A stretch of 64,000 nucleotides of DNA. Origin: Plasmodiophora brassicae (lineage: Eukaryota; Endomyxa; Phytomyxea; Plasmodiophorida; Plasmodiophoridae). Below, piece by piece: positions 51,601 through 60,696 of the stretch. The notes beneath the pieces were generated by a model. It was not told where the DNA came from, did no database searches, and saw only the letters and a list, made by a program, of their open reading frames with translations. Within the stretch, counting starts at the first letter, position 1. Every line of letters begins with the position of its first letter. The stretch is from NCBI GenBank assembly GCA_039704465.1, contig JASFAU010000013.1:434001-498000 (forward strand), read 5' to 3'. A program made the position numbers and the translations under genes.

Positions 51601-51929
51601 AAAGCCGAGGCGCTCAGGTTACAGGGTCAGCGCCGGGGTCATCTCCTCCGACCTGCTGGGGGCCTCGAGCAAACCAGCGTCCTAAACCGACGCCAATGGG
51701 CTTCATCCAGAACCTGCAGTTCATCGAAGCCGAGTTCGACAGGACGCAATTGGATGCGCAGGTGCAGATCGAGCAAGACGTGCAGCATCGCAAGCAGCAG
51801 CAGCAGCAGCAGCCACAATCGGGGAATTCGGGTCGGCGACGGTCCCCGCGTATCTGCGCAGGTGACGATCGTAACGCTCGACGGTCTGGACGTTCCGCCG
51901 TTGCTCGCTCAACTAGGCCGCGATGTTGA
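48609..51929 (+). CDS. IBTK-like ankyrin/RCC1 protein
   Basis: ATG 48609 (MNGAWLNDDVVDLVD) gives a protein of about 1106 aa. Two or three ankyrin repeats come first (GQTLLHLASARNAVACIDVL, RWTPLHAAVYRGALLAAQRL). An RCC1 propeller follows (FGSSTNFQLGTV, VYTWGINRAGRLGLGDD, TCGKGFLGHEGAG, LGHHMGDEG, LWVWPSRAV), then a BACK-like helical region (LCERFLCKQGIDERRVLPAL, LADYCAAFIVENAESML) and a long Ser/Pro-rich tail with SPWATMSAQQR-type and PTCWGPRA motifs. Order and motifs match IBTK, an inhibitor of BTK and CUL3 adaptor. The BTB domains of animal IBTK are not visible. The extreme 3' end may carry a small unspliced intron near 51831-51860. Confidence 0.88.
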   Translation: MNGAWLNDDVVDLVDCDDGAALDRVVARDPEILTARDSRGQTLLHLASARNAVACIDVLLTHGADVHAVDRESRWTPLHAAVYRGALLAAQRLLKHKGQQHGPVDYEGNSPFDLIEWRYSRRNTSGASRHVISSFGSSTNFQLGTVSDASVQARAKPIDALLNEDIVAFDLCEIGGAAISKSGTVYTWGINRAGRLGLGDDVTRIRPEPVGGLSSRGRCVSVAVCLTHAVFLMDSGDVFTCGKGFLGHEGAGRSQGQQQSDVPRRVEKGLRRTTIVSISCSKFRTCLVADNGEAFLLGHHMGDEGTDYYPTRIESLVGLNVARMLTTNGHWLVQTSDGLLFEQTRREARFYRVPISRGYRGSGRRSTVVDVSTCKTHSVAVISDGTLWVWPSRAVKGSCIDSSSRPIAPRPVRTVRDVFVVRASTAVDHTAVITVHGDLIDWEHDNPQTASSPQHYAAALGYRVSKPERMSKPRPLVDVRCAPGCTAVSQEFVLPPLPNLPASETPSRVPSLFKLCERFLCKQGIDERRVLPALRFAHNVGTTDLADYCAAFIVENAESMLVSALRDLTPYEVAFLERVYRERVVAPAVLCYCNHAVPRSQDANDDELELEWFIPRHPKHLKAKIRSLSKKLSQIAILSERKARGELLNKEQCDKLKLRDALRVYLQQCQGALASLPEELLLADIDSDNVPVQPEPVVADLPVPVDNNELSIVGADPVAGAEAAVPKPTPRAATKKGPRLPAGWSVPDSEPGRSPSPVPVHYVEPQWATVRRSRSKSRTSDQIGSPLLSSQIGSSPPLPTISSPTGQHSRGQAAANASQPVRLVNAAVTGSPLKQPAPGVSTPAIVSPMPPPMVVMSPPSTQPRSVSKAMTSRQHPAVPSSSPSVCLVDYMATVSKSKSSRTPGSQSSPFPVRPRPNMQSRPSPDNNLPASPWGQRPASAVKSLAEIQSEALTETQAKTPAKRSPWATMSAQQRVPTPQVPCPPGRVHSLASIMSEEQSRGAQVTGSAPGSSPPTCWGPRANQRPKPTPMGFIQNLQFIEAEFDRTQLDAQVQIEQDVQHRKQQQQQQPQSGNSGRRRSPRICAGDDRNARRSGRSAVARSTRPRC

Positions 51930-51987
51930 AGCCCTGGCCTGCTAGCGCTCTTCGTTCTCAAGTCGATATACTGCTCAGTATTATTAT

Positions 51988-54060
51988 TTATCTATGAATG
52001 TCGTGAGCCGTAACCGTCCTTGGGTCAATGTTATGCTCCCGTTCCATGTGCCGACGGATCTCTAGCATCCGCACGCTCAGACAGGGAAACATGAGCAAGA
52101 CGGGTCTGGCTACCTTTGCGTTTGAACTGCTGATAGCAGATTCGGCATGTGGAATCACGTAATCCGCATATCTGCTGGTGAGGACCTCTCTGGACCTGAT
52201 GGACGCGCATTGGACAGTAGATACATGAAGTAGGGCGGAATTTGCACTGTTCGCGTCGATGGACCATTAGAGCGGCCTGCTCAGCAACGAACCCGCATTC
52301 GCAATGCATTTGTGAGTGCTGCAATGCATCATGTTTGGCTCGCTCGGTGCGGCTCAGGGCCCGGGAGCACTTCTCGCAAAAGTACATGGTTCGAGAGCAT
52401 TGCAAAGAATGGAGCTGAAGCGATGGAGCCGGGATTGGTCGACGGCAATTAGGGCACGTCGACATATTCTCGGTATTCACCGTCGCGTCCATCGCATACC
52501 CGGTTGTCTTTTCGGCTGGGCGAATCGTCAGCTCCACGCCTGTCGCAGCAGTCCACGCATGGATGGCGACGAAGTACCGGCCAGGGACAAACTCATGGGT
52601 AACTGATGCCTCACCAGCCGCTTGGAAGCAGACGTCAAAATTTGCAGGGGACGGCTCCCTTGTTGTAGACGATATGTACAGGTCGCAGTCGCCGGTAGCA
52701 AACCGACACTGAACATTCAACTGCTGAGGTACACGCCCGTCGACCACGAATGTCATCACGTTACTCTGCGACTCGGGAATGTCAGGAACAATGCACGATC
52801 CATCTACGGGCACTGCTCTGATGGGGGCAGGATTCAGTGGTTGAAGTATCTCGGTTACCAGGTCGGTGTTAATAATCGAGATCGGGTTACCGGGACGTGT
52901 GGTCTCAACGACGACTTGAAAGAGACCCCCCAAGTAATACAAATCAAGAATTTCTCCTTCCACAACCAGCTGCCGCTGGCGAAGTTCAAACTCCAGCAGT
53001 GCAGCGCGTTCAGATGGTTCAATCCAGAAGAACGTTTCATCCAGGGGGCGGATCGCAACGCTTTCGCCTTGCACAGGAGAAATTGATTCAAGGGACACTA
53101 TGAAGAAAGCCGTATCAGAGGGTCGACTAGGACACCATGCATACGCACATACGAACAGGATTGTCCAACCGCCACCTGGAGATCCTTCATTGCAGCGGGC
53201 GGCAGTCGTATCGACCCTGGAGCAGCAGAGAATTCACTGACGCCGACATAATACACGCGGTCCTCATTCCGCAAGACGAGGAAGAGCGGCAGCAGTGGAG
53301 TGGTTCGCTCCGGGTCCATGGCCGCTTCCAGTATCTCGGGGGGCAGCTCGGCCTACGGGCATGAATGACTTCCCACAATCGCACACAGGATCTTCGCGGG
53401 GAATACGAACCTGTCGGTTGAACTGGATATTGGGTTCGCAGGGTTCCCCGATCGGCTCAGCACATCGCAGTACACGCCGAAGTGGACCATTCACTATGCG
53501 AAAGAGGTGGTCAGGTGTCTGTTGTGGATCCTGTGGCAGACGATGAATACGTTCGAGTTGCCTAGCAAGCATCTGCGCTCGGCGTTGCTCTTCAAGTTCA
53601 GCACGCCGACGTTGCCGTTCGGCCTCTTCTGCCGCTCTGCGCTCAGCCAACGCAGCTGTTTCTGCAGCCCGACGCTCTGCCTCAGCAACCTCCCGCAGGC
53701 GTCGGCGCTCTTCTTCGAATTTCTCAAGCCGCTTCGCTTCTTCATCCGCTACCCTCTGTACCTCCGATGCCTGGCGAACGCTTTCCACGACATGCGTTGC
53801 ACTTCCAATTACGTTGACCTTCAGGGGTTTCCCGCTGGCTGTCGCAGTGTTAGGCCAACCACCTTGCGATATACATCCAACACGCTACCTCGAATAGGGA
53901 TCTCGTCGGAATCCGACCGGTTCGCCCAGCCGACCAGCTTCAGCGTCCCCCGATCCAACCCGAACGCCTCGCTGGCGATCCGCCGGACGTCAGCGACGCG
54001 CGTTCCGGCGCCCAACTCGCACGCGTGCCGTTGCCGGCCGCAGATCAGCACCAGCTGCAT
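51988..54060 (-). CDS. UFD1-fold protein with N-terminal ubiquitin-like domain and C-terminal zinc fingers
   Basis: From ATG 54060 the protein begins with a ubiquitin-like fold (MQLVLICGRQRHACELG, RGTLKLVGW). A highly charged coiled coil follows (AERRAAETAALAERRAAEEA), then a UFD1-N type double-psi/barrel region (CEPNIQFNRQVRIP, VYYVGVSEFSAAPGSIRLPP, GQSCSYVRMHG, FELRQRQLVVEGEILDLYYL, VVVETTRPGNPISIINTDL). TRAF/XAF1-like fingers complete it (CPNCRRPIP...LHSLQC, CEKCSRALSRTERAKHDALQH, CECGFVAEQAALMVHRREQC, CRICYQQFKRK|EIRRHMEREH). A last GT-AG intron (gtagcc...gctag) completes the final C2H2 finger and moves the stop to 51988. The layout resembles plant PRLI-interacting factor K. A ubiquitin/Cdc48-linked role is inferred. 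Confidence 0.85.
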
Positions 54061-54267
54061 CGACCGTTGTCGCCCCAACGATTAGGCACTACTACTCTGC
54101 GGGAGCGCCAACGTAGCGCTGACTGCCGCGCCGTGTCGACACACCCGGACCGAACAGACAGGGAGGAGCTGCACTGTTTTTGCCCACTGCGTTTTTTGCT
54201 GCCGACGTGCCCGCGCGGATTGCGGGTCGCTGTCGACGGAATCTCTCGCTGCGGTGTGCAACCCACC

Positions 54268-54867
54268 ATGCTCGGTCGGCTCCGGGCGCGCCGCGCTGCA
54301 GCTCGCCGGGCGCCGCCCCCTATCGAAGACCGCGGGGAGAGCGATAACGATAGCGAGTTCCGCGACGAAAGCGGGGGCGCCGACGACAGCGACGATTCGT
54401 CTGTCGAGAATCGGCCGCGAAGGAGGACCTCGAGGGGTGGGAGTGCGTCGGCAAGAAGGGCCAGCAGCGGCAGCGCTGCTCCAGACAGCCAGTCCCCGTC
54501 GCAGCCTGCGAAAGATGATACGGAAGCCGTTTCGCAGAAGCCGGTCAGAAAGAAGCGAAAAACGCCGACGAAGAAGAAGGGCGGCAAGCACGAGGCGCTG
54601 ACTTGGCAGCAACTCCAAGATGCGTTCCGTCTGATCGATACGGACTCGAAAGGTTTACTAACGCAGAGCGACCTGCAGCGCGCCATGTCGGAATTGGGGG
54701 GCGACCCGCTTGCCGACGAGGACGCCAGGGCCATGCTGATGGAGGCCGATAACCGCGGCGATCGCAACGGCCGCGTCAGCATGCCCGATTTCATGGAAAT
54801 GATGCGCGTCGCGTTCCCCGAGGTGCTTCCGACCGATGGCGGTCACGCGCCCACGAGTTTAGCATAA
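54268..54867 (+). CDS. EF-hand protein with disordered basic/acidic head
   Basis: The ORF is 199 aa from ATG 54268 (MLGRLRARRAAARRAPPP). Residues ~20-105 are acidic Ser/Asp-rich then basic (RKKRKTPTKKKGGKH), suggesting nuclear localisation. The C-terminal ~75 residues form a centrin/calmodulin-like EF pair: WQQLQDAFRLIDTDSKGLLT (first loop DTDSKGLLTQSD, position 12 Asp rather than Glu) and ARAMLMEADNRGDRNGRVSM (second loop irregular, probably longer than 12). It starts 208 bp from the divergent UFD1-like gene. Calcium binding is plausible but both loops deviate from consensus. Confidence 0.8.
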   Translation: MLGRLRARRAAARRAPPPIEDRGESDNDSEFRDESGGADDSDDSSVENRPRRRTSRGGSASARRASSGSAAPDSQSPSQPAKDDTEAVSQKPVRKKRKTPTKKKGGKHEALTWQQLQDAFRLIDTDSKGLLTQSDLQRAMSELGGDPLADEDARAMLMEADNRGDRNGRVSMPDFMEMMRVAFPEVLPTDGGHAPTSLA

Positions 54868-54978
54868 AATAGCGCCGTTCGTCCTATAGTCTCCAACAAC
54901 GTCGTTGCTCACGGAGTCCGTCGCGGATCTGTGCGGCAGATTCGTGCGGGATCTGTCTGTGGTGGTTCCTGAGTCGCG

Positions 54979-56344
54979 ATGGCGAGCGTCGACGAGGAAG
55001 GCGACAAGGCCGTCGAGCAATGGAAGATCAGGAAGCTGATACAGAAACTTGAGCAGGCCAGAGGGTACGGTGCCGTTGCACGGGACGCTGTCTGTGGCGC
55101 TGCTGACGCGGTCGTTGTGTAGGAATGGGACCAGCATGATCTCGTTGATCATCCCGCCCGGCGATCAGATCTCGCGTGTCACGAAAATGTTGAACGACGA
55201 GCTGGGAACGGCGACGAACATCAAGTCACGCGTCAATCGTCTGTCCGTTCTGGGCGCGATCACGTCCACGATGCAGAGACTGAAACTTTACAATCGCGTA
55301 CCGGCGAACGGCCTCGTGATATACTGTGGCACGGTCATCACCGAGGATGGGAAGGAGAAGAAATCGTTCTTTGACTTCACGCCTTTTAAGCCCATCAACA
55401 CGTCTCTGTACCTCTGCGACAGCAAGTTCCATACCGAGCCGCTGAACGAGCTCCTGGAGTCGGACGCCAAGTTCGGCTTTGTAGTCATGGACGGCAACGG
55501 GTGCCTGTTCGGGACGCTTTCGGGTAACACCAGACGAGTGCTGCACAAGTTCGCAGTCGATCTCCCGAAGAAGCACGGCCGTGGTGGTCAGTCCGCCATG
55601 CGTTTCGGACGTCTTCGTCTCGAGAAACGACACAACTACGTCCGAAAGGTCGCCGAGACGATGACGCAGTTGTTCATTACGAACGACAAGCCGAACGTGG
55701 CCGGATTGGTGCTGGCCGGTTCAGCTGAGTTCAAGTCGCAACTCAATTCGTCCGACATGTTCGATCAGCGACTGCGCCCGATCGTTGTCAAGATCGTCGA
55801 CGTGTCGTACGGAGGCGAGAACGGGTTCAACCAGGCCATCGAGCTGGCTGCGGACAGTCTGGCGAATGTCAAATTCATCCACGAGAAGCGATTGCTTGCG
55901 GCGTTCTTCTCAGAGATCTCGCAGGACACTGGGAAGTACTGCTTCGGTGTCGTTGACACGCTGAGGGGACTCGAGATGGGCGCCGTCGAGACGCTGATCG
56001 TGTGGGAGAACCTGGACCTGTGGCGGTACGAGATTCGCAACGGGAGCACCGGCGAGAAGACTGTCATCCACCTGACGTCCGAGCAAAGAAACAATTCGGC
56101 GAACTTTGTGGACCAATCGACCGGTGCGGAACTCGAGGTCGCTGACGAGCCGGTCTCGTTCCTGGAGTGGATGGCGAACCACTACAAGGACTTCGGCACG
56201 ACCCTCGAGTTCGTCACCGACCGGTCGCAGGAAGGGTCGCAGTTCTGCAAGGGATTCGGCGGCCTCGGCGGCCTCCTTCGGTACAAGGTCGACTTCGGCA
56301 CCATGGAGGACGAATACTTCGACGACGAGGACAACTTTATCTAA
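54979..56344 (+). CDS. ETF1: eukaryotic peptide chain release factor subunit 1 (eRF1)
   Basis: Exon 1 (54979-55064) and exon 2 (55123-56344), joined over a 58-nt intron, encode 435 aa. The stop-codon reading motifs NIKS (TNIKSRVNR) and YxCxxxF (YLCDSKF) are intact, as is the peptidyl-tRNA hydrolysis motif GGQ ([11 protein letters not shown]). The splice join gives [16 protein letters not shown], the invariant family sequence. The eRF3-binding C-domain follows ([34 protein letters not shown]) with an acidic end [12 protein letters not shown]. Unmodified NIKS and YxCxxxF agree with use of all three standard stop codons, as seen in the window. Confidence 0.98.
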
Positions 56345-56666
56345 ACGCGTCGCGTCGCGCTTTACTTATCAGGGCGCGCGCCGCCCCGCCATGTCTGCCG
56401 TGAAGCCGCCCTCCAAATTCACTACAGCGCGCATTCACTATCCATCGCGAGTGGCCCGTCGTTCCATGTCTGCAGTTCTCACAGGCGCCATACTGTTAGC
56501 TGCAGACGGTGAGTCACGGGATTACGATGCGGATCATTCGCGGCCGGGGGACGATCCGGTGGCGGGCGTGGTGGTGGCGACTCGCAGGTCGTGGTAATCC
56601 GTCATAATCGTATTGTATAGGTAGGCGGACCGTGGTCGCACATTGCGGGGACGCCCGCCGCGCCCC
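56345..56666. other. intergenic region
   Basis: A 68-codon frame starting MSAVKPPSKF (56391) is present but has no support. Otherwise this is spacer between eRF1 and the DHHC gene. Confidence 0.45.
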
Positions 56667-57750
56667 ATGAGACGCGTCGGCAACATCCGGGCCGGTTGCG
56701 CCGGCCGGGTCGTGGTCGGGTCGCAGCCGGCCGCCGCCGTTGGTACCTTGGTCCTGCTGGTCGCTGCCCACGTCCTGTTTGCGCTATACGTGTCGGTCTG
56801 CCGGACATCGGTTGCTGCATGCGCGTCGTCTGAATGTCAATCGCTGTCAGGGCGCAATCGGTTGGACTATGGGCCGTTCTTACGTGCAGTTGTCTTGCAT
56901 TTGTATCGACGATATTTCTGGTCACGACCGCGTTTTCTGATCCGGGTGTCATCCCCAAAGGCGTAAGACAAGCACAGCCGCGTCCGATGTCGCAATTGCT
57001 GATCTGTGCCCATGATAGCCGTCGAACGGAAGCGCGGAACCGCCCGAGGACTTTCAGGTCACTGCTGCTGGCCCCTCACACAAGTACTGTGAGACTTGTA
57101 ACATTTGGCGACCCCCTCGAGCGAAACATTGCCGGCTATGTGATAATTGTGAGTCCGGGCTACTACAGAACGGTTGCGTCATATTGTGCTAGGCTTCTGA
57201 ACGGTCGCCGGTTTCTCAGGTGTAATTCGCTTTGACCACCATTGCGGCTGGATCGGTAGGGGACACCAGTGGCTTCGGCGAATGACACTGCTGAATCGGC
57301 GCCGTGCAGGTACATGTGTCGGTCAGCGAAATTACCGAACGTTTCTGGGGTTCCTCTTCACAACCACGGCCCTGCTTGTTCTTGACATTGCCGTTGTTGT
57401 CGTTGCGTTCCTCACAGCCGTCCGACAGTCCGGTACAGGATCCGGTGTTGATGTCGTGATAGGCACGTTCTCCAGAGCCCCGGCCATAGTCTCGTTCTTC
57501 ATATTCTCGTGTTGCTTCGTCTTTGGGTTGCTGTCAATGTCGTGTTATCATTTCTGGATCACCGTGAAAGGACAAACGACAAACGAACACGTAGGTGAAC
57601 CGAGTCCGAGGCCCGGCAGACCTGTCTAATCGAACCTTACGACAGCTTCGGGAGGTATACAGGAATGCGACGAATCCCTACGACCGAGGGTGCTGTGGAA
57701 ACTTCCTGTATGTATTGTGTGAGCCTATTCCCAGAAGGTATTTTACCTAG
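56667..57750 (+). CDS. DHHC palmitoyltransferase (Erf2/ZDHHC9-14-18-like)
   Basis: Exons separated by several short introns encode two N-terminal helices ([35 protein letters not shown]). The Cys-rich domain follows ([23 protein letters not shown]), with the catalytic DHHC at 57234-57245 (FDHHCGWIG) and [15 protein letters not shown] after the next intron. Two more helices come next ([34 protein letters not shown]) and the TTxE-type segment QTTNEHV. The final exon has [18 protein letters not shown], the signature of the Erf2/ZDHHC9/14/18 clade. It palmitoylates membrane proteins at the Golgi or ER. TAG at 57748-57750. Confidence 0.92.
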
Positions 57751-58443
57751 TCGGGGGTGTTGGTGTCCTGCACTCGATGCCTTACCTGTGCCCCTGTCAT
57801 AGTCGTATCTGCGATGCGCTTGGTGATTCGTCATCCCGGCTCAGCCTAGCTGCGTAATGGGGCCAAGCTGTGTGCACCGTCTGTTACTGGACGTCCGGGC
57901 GCTATCAATACATGATCCGTATCCTATTGTCCAACTCGTAGTATAGGTACGTTATAGGCTGATTTACATCAAAAGCGACTTTCGTCCCACTATCGATAGG
58001 CCGGCCAGACTGTTATCATTCCGACAGCATATCTCTTATGACATGGCTTCGCTTCCAGTTTTACCTTTTGCCGGTTGGCGCCTACAAAGACATAGCGATC
58101 CGCGCGCCATCTGACAACATGGTCGTCAGCAAGTTAAGCACGAAGCGCCCGCAAACCTCCACGCATGCACAACGCGCACCCGTGTCGACAAATTACGGTT
58201 CTGATAGCTATTATATCCAGTGCGACGAATCTGCGACGAATCTGCGCGCAATGCCAAACGACAGATCAGTAAACCCGTATTGGAGGATTCGATTCGATTA
58301 TCTCATGGGAATGCATGGAAGGCTCCAGCTGCCAAAGTGACATCGTTCGAGCGCCAAGACTGGTACGTGGTGTTCAGGCGTGAAAACAGGCATCGGAATC
58401 CGTAAAACGCGGTGGGATCGGACTCTTCAGATGAAACGGAGGG
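57751..58443. other. intergenic region
   Basis: This is relatively AT-rich sequence with only short frames. I see nothing identifiable in it. Confidence 0.5.
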
Positions 58444-58610
58444 GGTACTCTTCTTTCGTCAGCTGGGTGTAGGGTCGGGCGTTACTGGCCATGGTAAACA
58501 TCGCGAACAGTGTTCTAATCGGCGGTAGAAACTAACGAATGGGTGGAAGAACTATAATTTCAGACACCTGCGGTACTCTTCTTTCGTCAGCTGGGTGTAG
58601 GGTCGGGCGT
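58444..58610. repeat. pair of 39-bp direct repeats
   Basis: The sequence ggtactcttctttcgtcagc... ending gggtcgggcgt occurs exactly at 58444-58482 and 58572-58610, 89 bp apart. It flanks the entry into the gypsy fragment. Confidence 0.95.
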
Positions 58611-58708
58611 CTCCAGAGCGCGGCGTGGGCGACGGCACTGCAGCGCCTCCCGCCGGGAGATGCATTGACGCTGCCGCCTATTGCATCTCAATTGACTGGT
58701 TCGCTGCG

Positions 58709-58920
58709 ATGGAACAAGCGACCGCGCTCGTTCATGGCGAGAGTCTGGTTCGCCGAGCTGTGTCGGTTGGATGGAATGAGGAACATACGCGCTGTTTCGA
58801 ACGGTTGAAGCAACAATTGGAGGAATTGATGATGATGGCCCACCCGAAAGATGGATTTGTCCGGTGTATCTTTCGTGATGCTTCGGACCTACATTGGTCT
58901 GTCTTCATCACACGGAATTT
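58709..58920 (+). pseudogene. gypsy-type reverse transcriptase/RNase H junction fragment
   Basis: A short frame encodes VGWNEEHTRCFERLKQQLEE, then PKDGFVRCIFRDASDLHWSV. This is the pattern of the Ty3/gypsy connection between RT and RNase H (W-x-EH-x2-AF-x2-LK and the DAS of RNase H). Nothing of the remaining polyprotein is present. The fragment runs straight into an inverted repeat of itself. Confidence 0.7.
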
Positions 58921-59011
58921 GTGTCAAGCAGACCAATGTAGGTCCGAAGCATCAGGAAAGATACACCGAACAAACCCATCTTTCGGGTGGGCCATCATCA
59001 TCAATTCCTCC
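58819..59011. repeat. 83-bp inverted repeat (hairpin) within gypsy fragment
   Basis: Arms 58819-58901 and 58929-59011 are reverse complements at about 80 of 83 positions, with a 27-bp spacer. The left arm encodes the RNase H-like peptide. The sequence ggcactgcagcgcct also occurs on both sides (about 58632 and 59031). Confidence 0.95.
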
Positions 59012-59188
59012 AAGGATATGCTGGAGTAGGCGGCACTGCAGCGCCTTCCCTGGCAATACTTTACGTGACGGTAGACGTCCCGGCATGTCCCGTATTAGAC
59101 AATACGCCCGTTGCTGTTTTCATGAACACTGAAACTGCTTTTGTATTGTGCAAGAGCCGGGGAAACGGGGACTGTCGTTCGGGTTCGC

Positions 59189-59836
59189 TCACAGGATCAC
59201 CACCAGAGCGCTGACCAAGGCGGCTGCGACCGTCGCAACGGCGGTGGTCGCGGACGACGCCGCCTCCTTGCCGCTTCCAGGTTCGTACTTGACGTGGACG
59301 TGTGGTGCACGCGGTGGCTCTGCATCAACCTGGACGTCACGCAACGACTTCAAGCCGTGGTACGCCGACGACAGTAACAGCAACGGGGCGGCGTTCGTCA
59401 CCGTCTTGAAACGCGATGAGATGATGCTGTTCGTGGCGGCCGCCATCAGGTGCTTCTGCGCTGTACGCAAATCACCTTTGGATGGCTCCTTGGAAATCCC
59501 GTCCATGACCGTCAGCGCTCCCTCGGCAAGCGCCAGGTTCCCCTGCGCGTTCGCGTACAGGTCGGCAACTTGTCGCACGGCGCCAAGTTCTTCCCCACCC
59601 TCGGCGACGAACTTCTCCGTCGGGATATTGGTCTTCTGGTACAGCAGCGGGTACGTCGTCTGCCCAGCGATGTTGGAGATGCCCGCCGCGGTGCCCTTGG
59701 TGAGCAGGAAGTGCTTCGCGTGTCGGACGAAATCCTTGCGGGAGCGCTTCACGTCCACGTCCTCCTCCGCACGGACGACGAGGGCGCCGGCACAGATCGC
59801 GAGCAGCAGCAGGGTGACCATCGGGGACGCGTTCAT
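59189..59836 (-). CDS. predicted secreted, GPI-anchored surface protein
   Basis: The ORF is intronless, 215 aa, from ATG 59836. It begins with a clear signal peptide (MNASPMVTLLLLAICAGALV, cleavage near VRA-EE). The middle is a helical soluble region (HAKHFLLTKGTAAGISN, VRQVADLYANAQGNLALAEG). It ends with a small-residue site and hydrophobic tail (GSGKEAASSATTAVATVAAA..LVVIL) with no basic residues after it, typical of a GPI-attachment signal. A type I single-pass protein without cytosolic tail is the alternative. There are few Cys and I recognise no family. Confidence 0.75.
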   Translation of the reverse strand: MNASPMVTLLLLAICAGALVVRAEEDVDVKRSRKDFVRHAKHFLLTKGTAAGISNIAGQTTYPLLYQKTNIPTEKFVAEGGEELGAVRQVADLYANAQGNLALAEGALTVMDGISKEPSKGDLRTAQKHLMAAATNSIISSRFKTVTNAAPLLLLSSAYHGLKSLRDVQVDAEPPRAPHVHVKYEPGSGKEAASSATTAVATVAAALVSALVVIL

Positions 59837-60696
59837 TTTGAGGAATGACAGGCCGGACGGACGGCGAGCGGCTAGTGCGACGGCGGGCGGCTAGTGCGGC
59901 GGCGGGCAGATTCCTGGACCCGACCCGAAGCACCGATCCGAGCGCCCCGCGCGCACGACGTCTGCCGGGTCGGGAGCAGGAAGCTTCTCGGTCCACCCTT
60001 CCCCGTCGTGCATCGGGCCCGGATTTCCGCACTGCGCCTCAATAGGCGCACCCGACCCGAGCCGCGTGGCCCGACCGGGCTGGGGGAGGAGATCCCATCC
60101 ATCATCCACGCAGCTGATGATGATTGTCTGGGTGACAGCTGTGGCGGGAAAGAGCACTGGCAGAGGATGACGCCCGTGCGATCCGGCAGGTGACGACCGA
60201 TAGGCGGTGCAGGACGTACCCAATGGGCGCAGGTGACGATCCACTGCGAAAGCAATGACGAGCTTCCGTGTCCGGCGCGCGCTGCCGACCCGGTGATGGT
60301 GTCGGTCGGTCAAGCACGGCCGCCTCGCCAACGGGTCCCTCCCGGCAGTGGTGCATCGCCAGCGTGTCGCCGGGTTGGGGGCGTGTGCAACCATCGCTGG
60401 GGAGACGACCGGTATGCGCTGCCGGTTGTGGACAGTTCGGAATTGCTATCGCAGCTGACGACCTGCGCTCATTGAGTTCGGATTGCATCGCCTATCGTTG
60501 CCTGAATCGCGGCCGGCGTCGACGCCCACCGACGTGGATCGGCTGTCTCCTGCGGAACGGTCTGCGAGTGGAGCCGAGGGCGGGCCTGCCCGTTGCGTCA
60601 CGTGCGGCAGCGAGTTGAGCCACGACGGTGAGTCATGAGGCGGCCACGACGCTCTGGTCGGCACGCATCCAGTATTTCGCTCGCGTGTTCCCAAGT
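59837..60696. other. intergenic region between divergent genes
   Basis: This 860-bp GC-rich spacer has several overlapping chance frames on both strands. I see no conserved protein, RNA or element. Confidence 0.45.

Noticed and set aside
56106..56597. 163-codon frame overlapping the end of eRF1
   Set aside because: The first half is antiphase to eRF1 coding sequence and the rest has no support.
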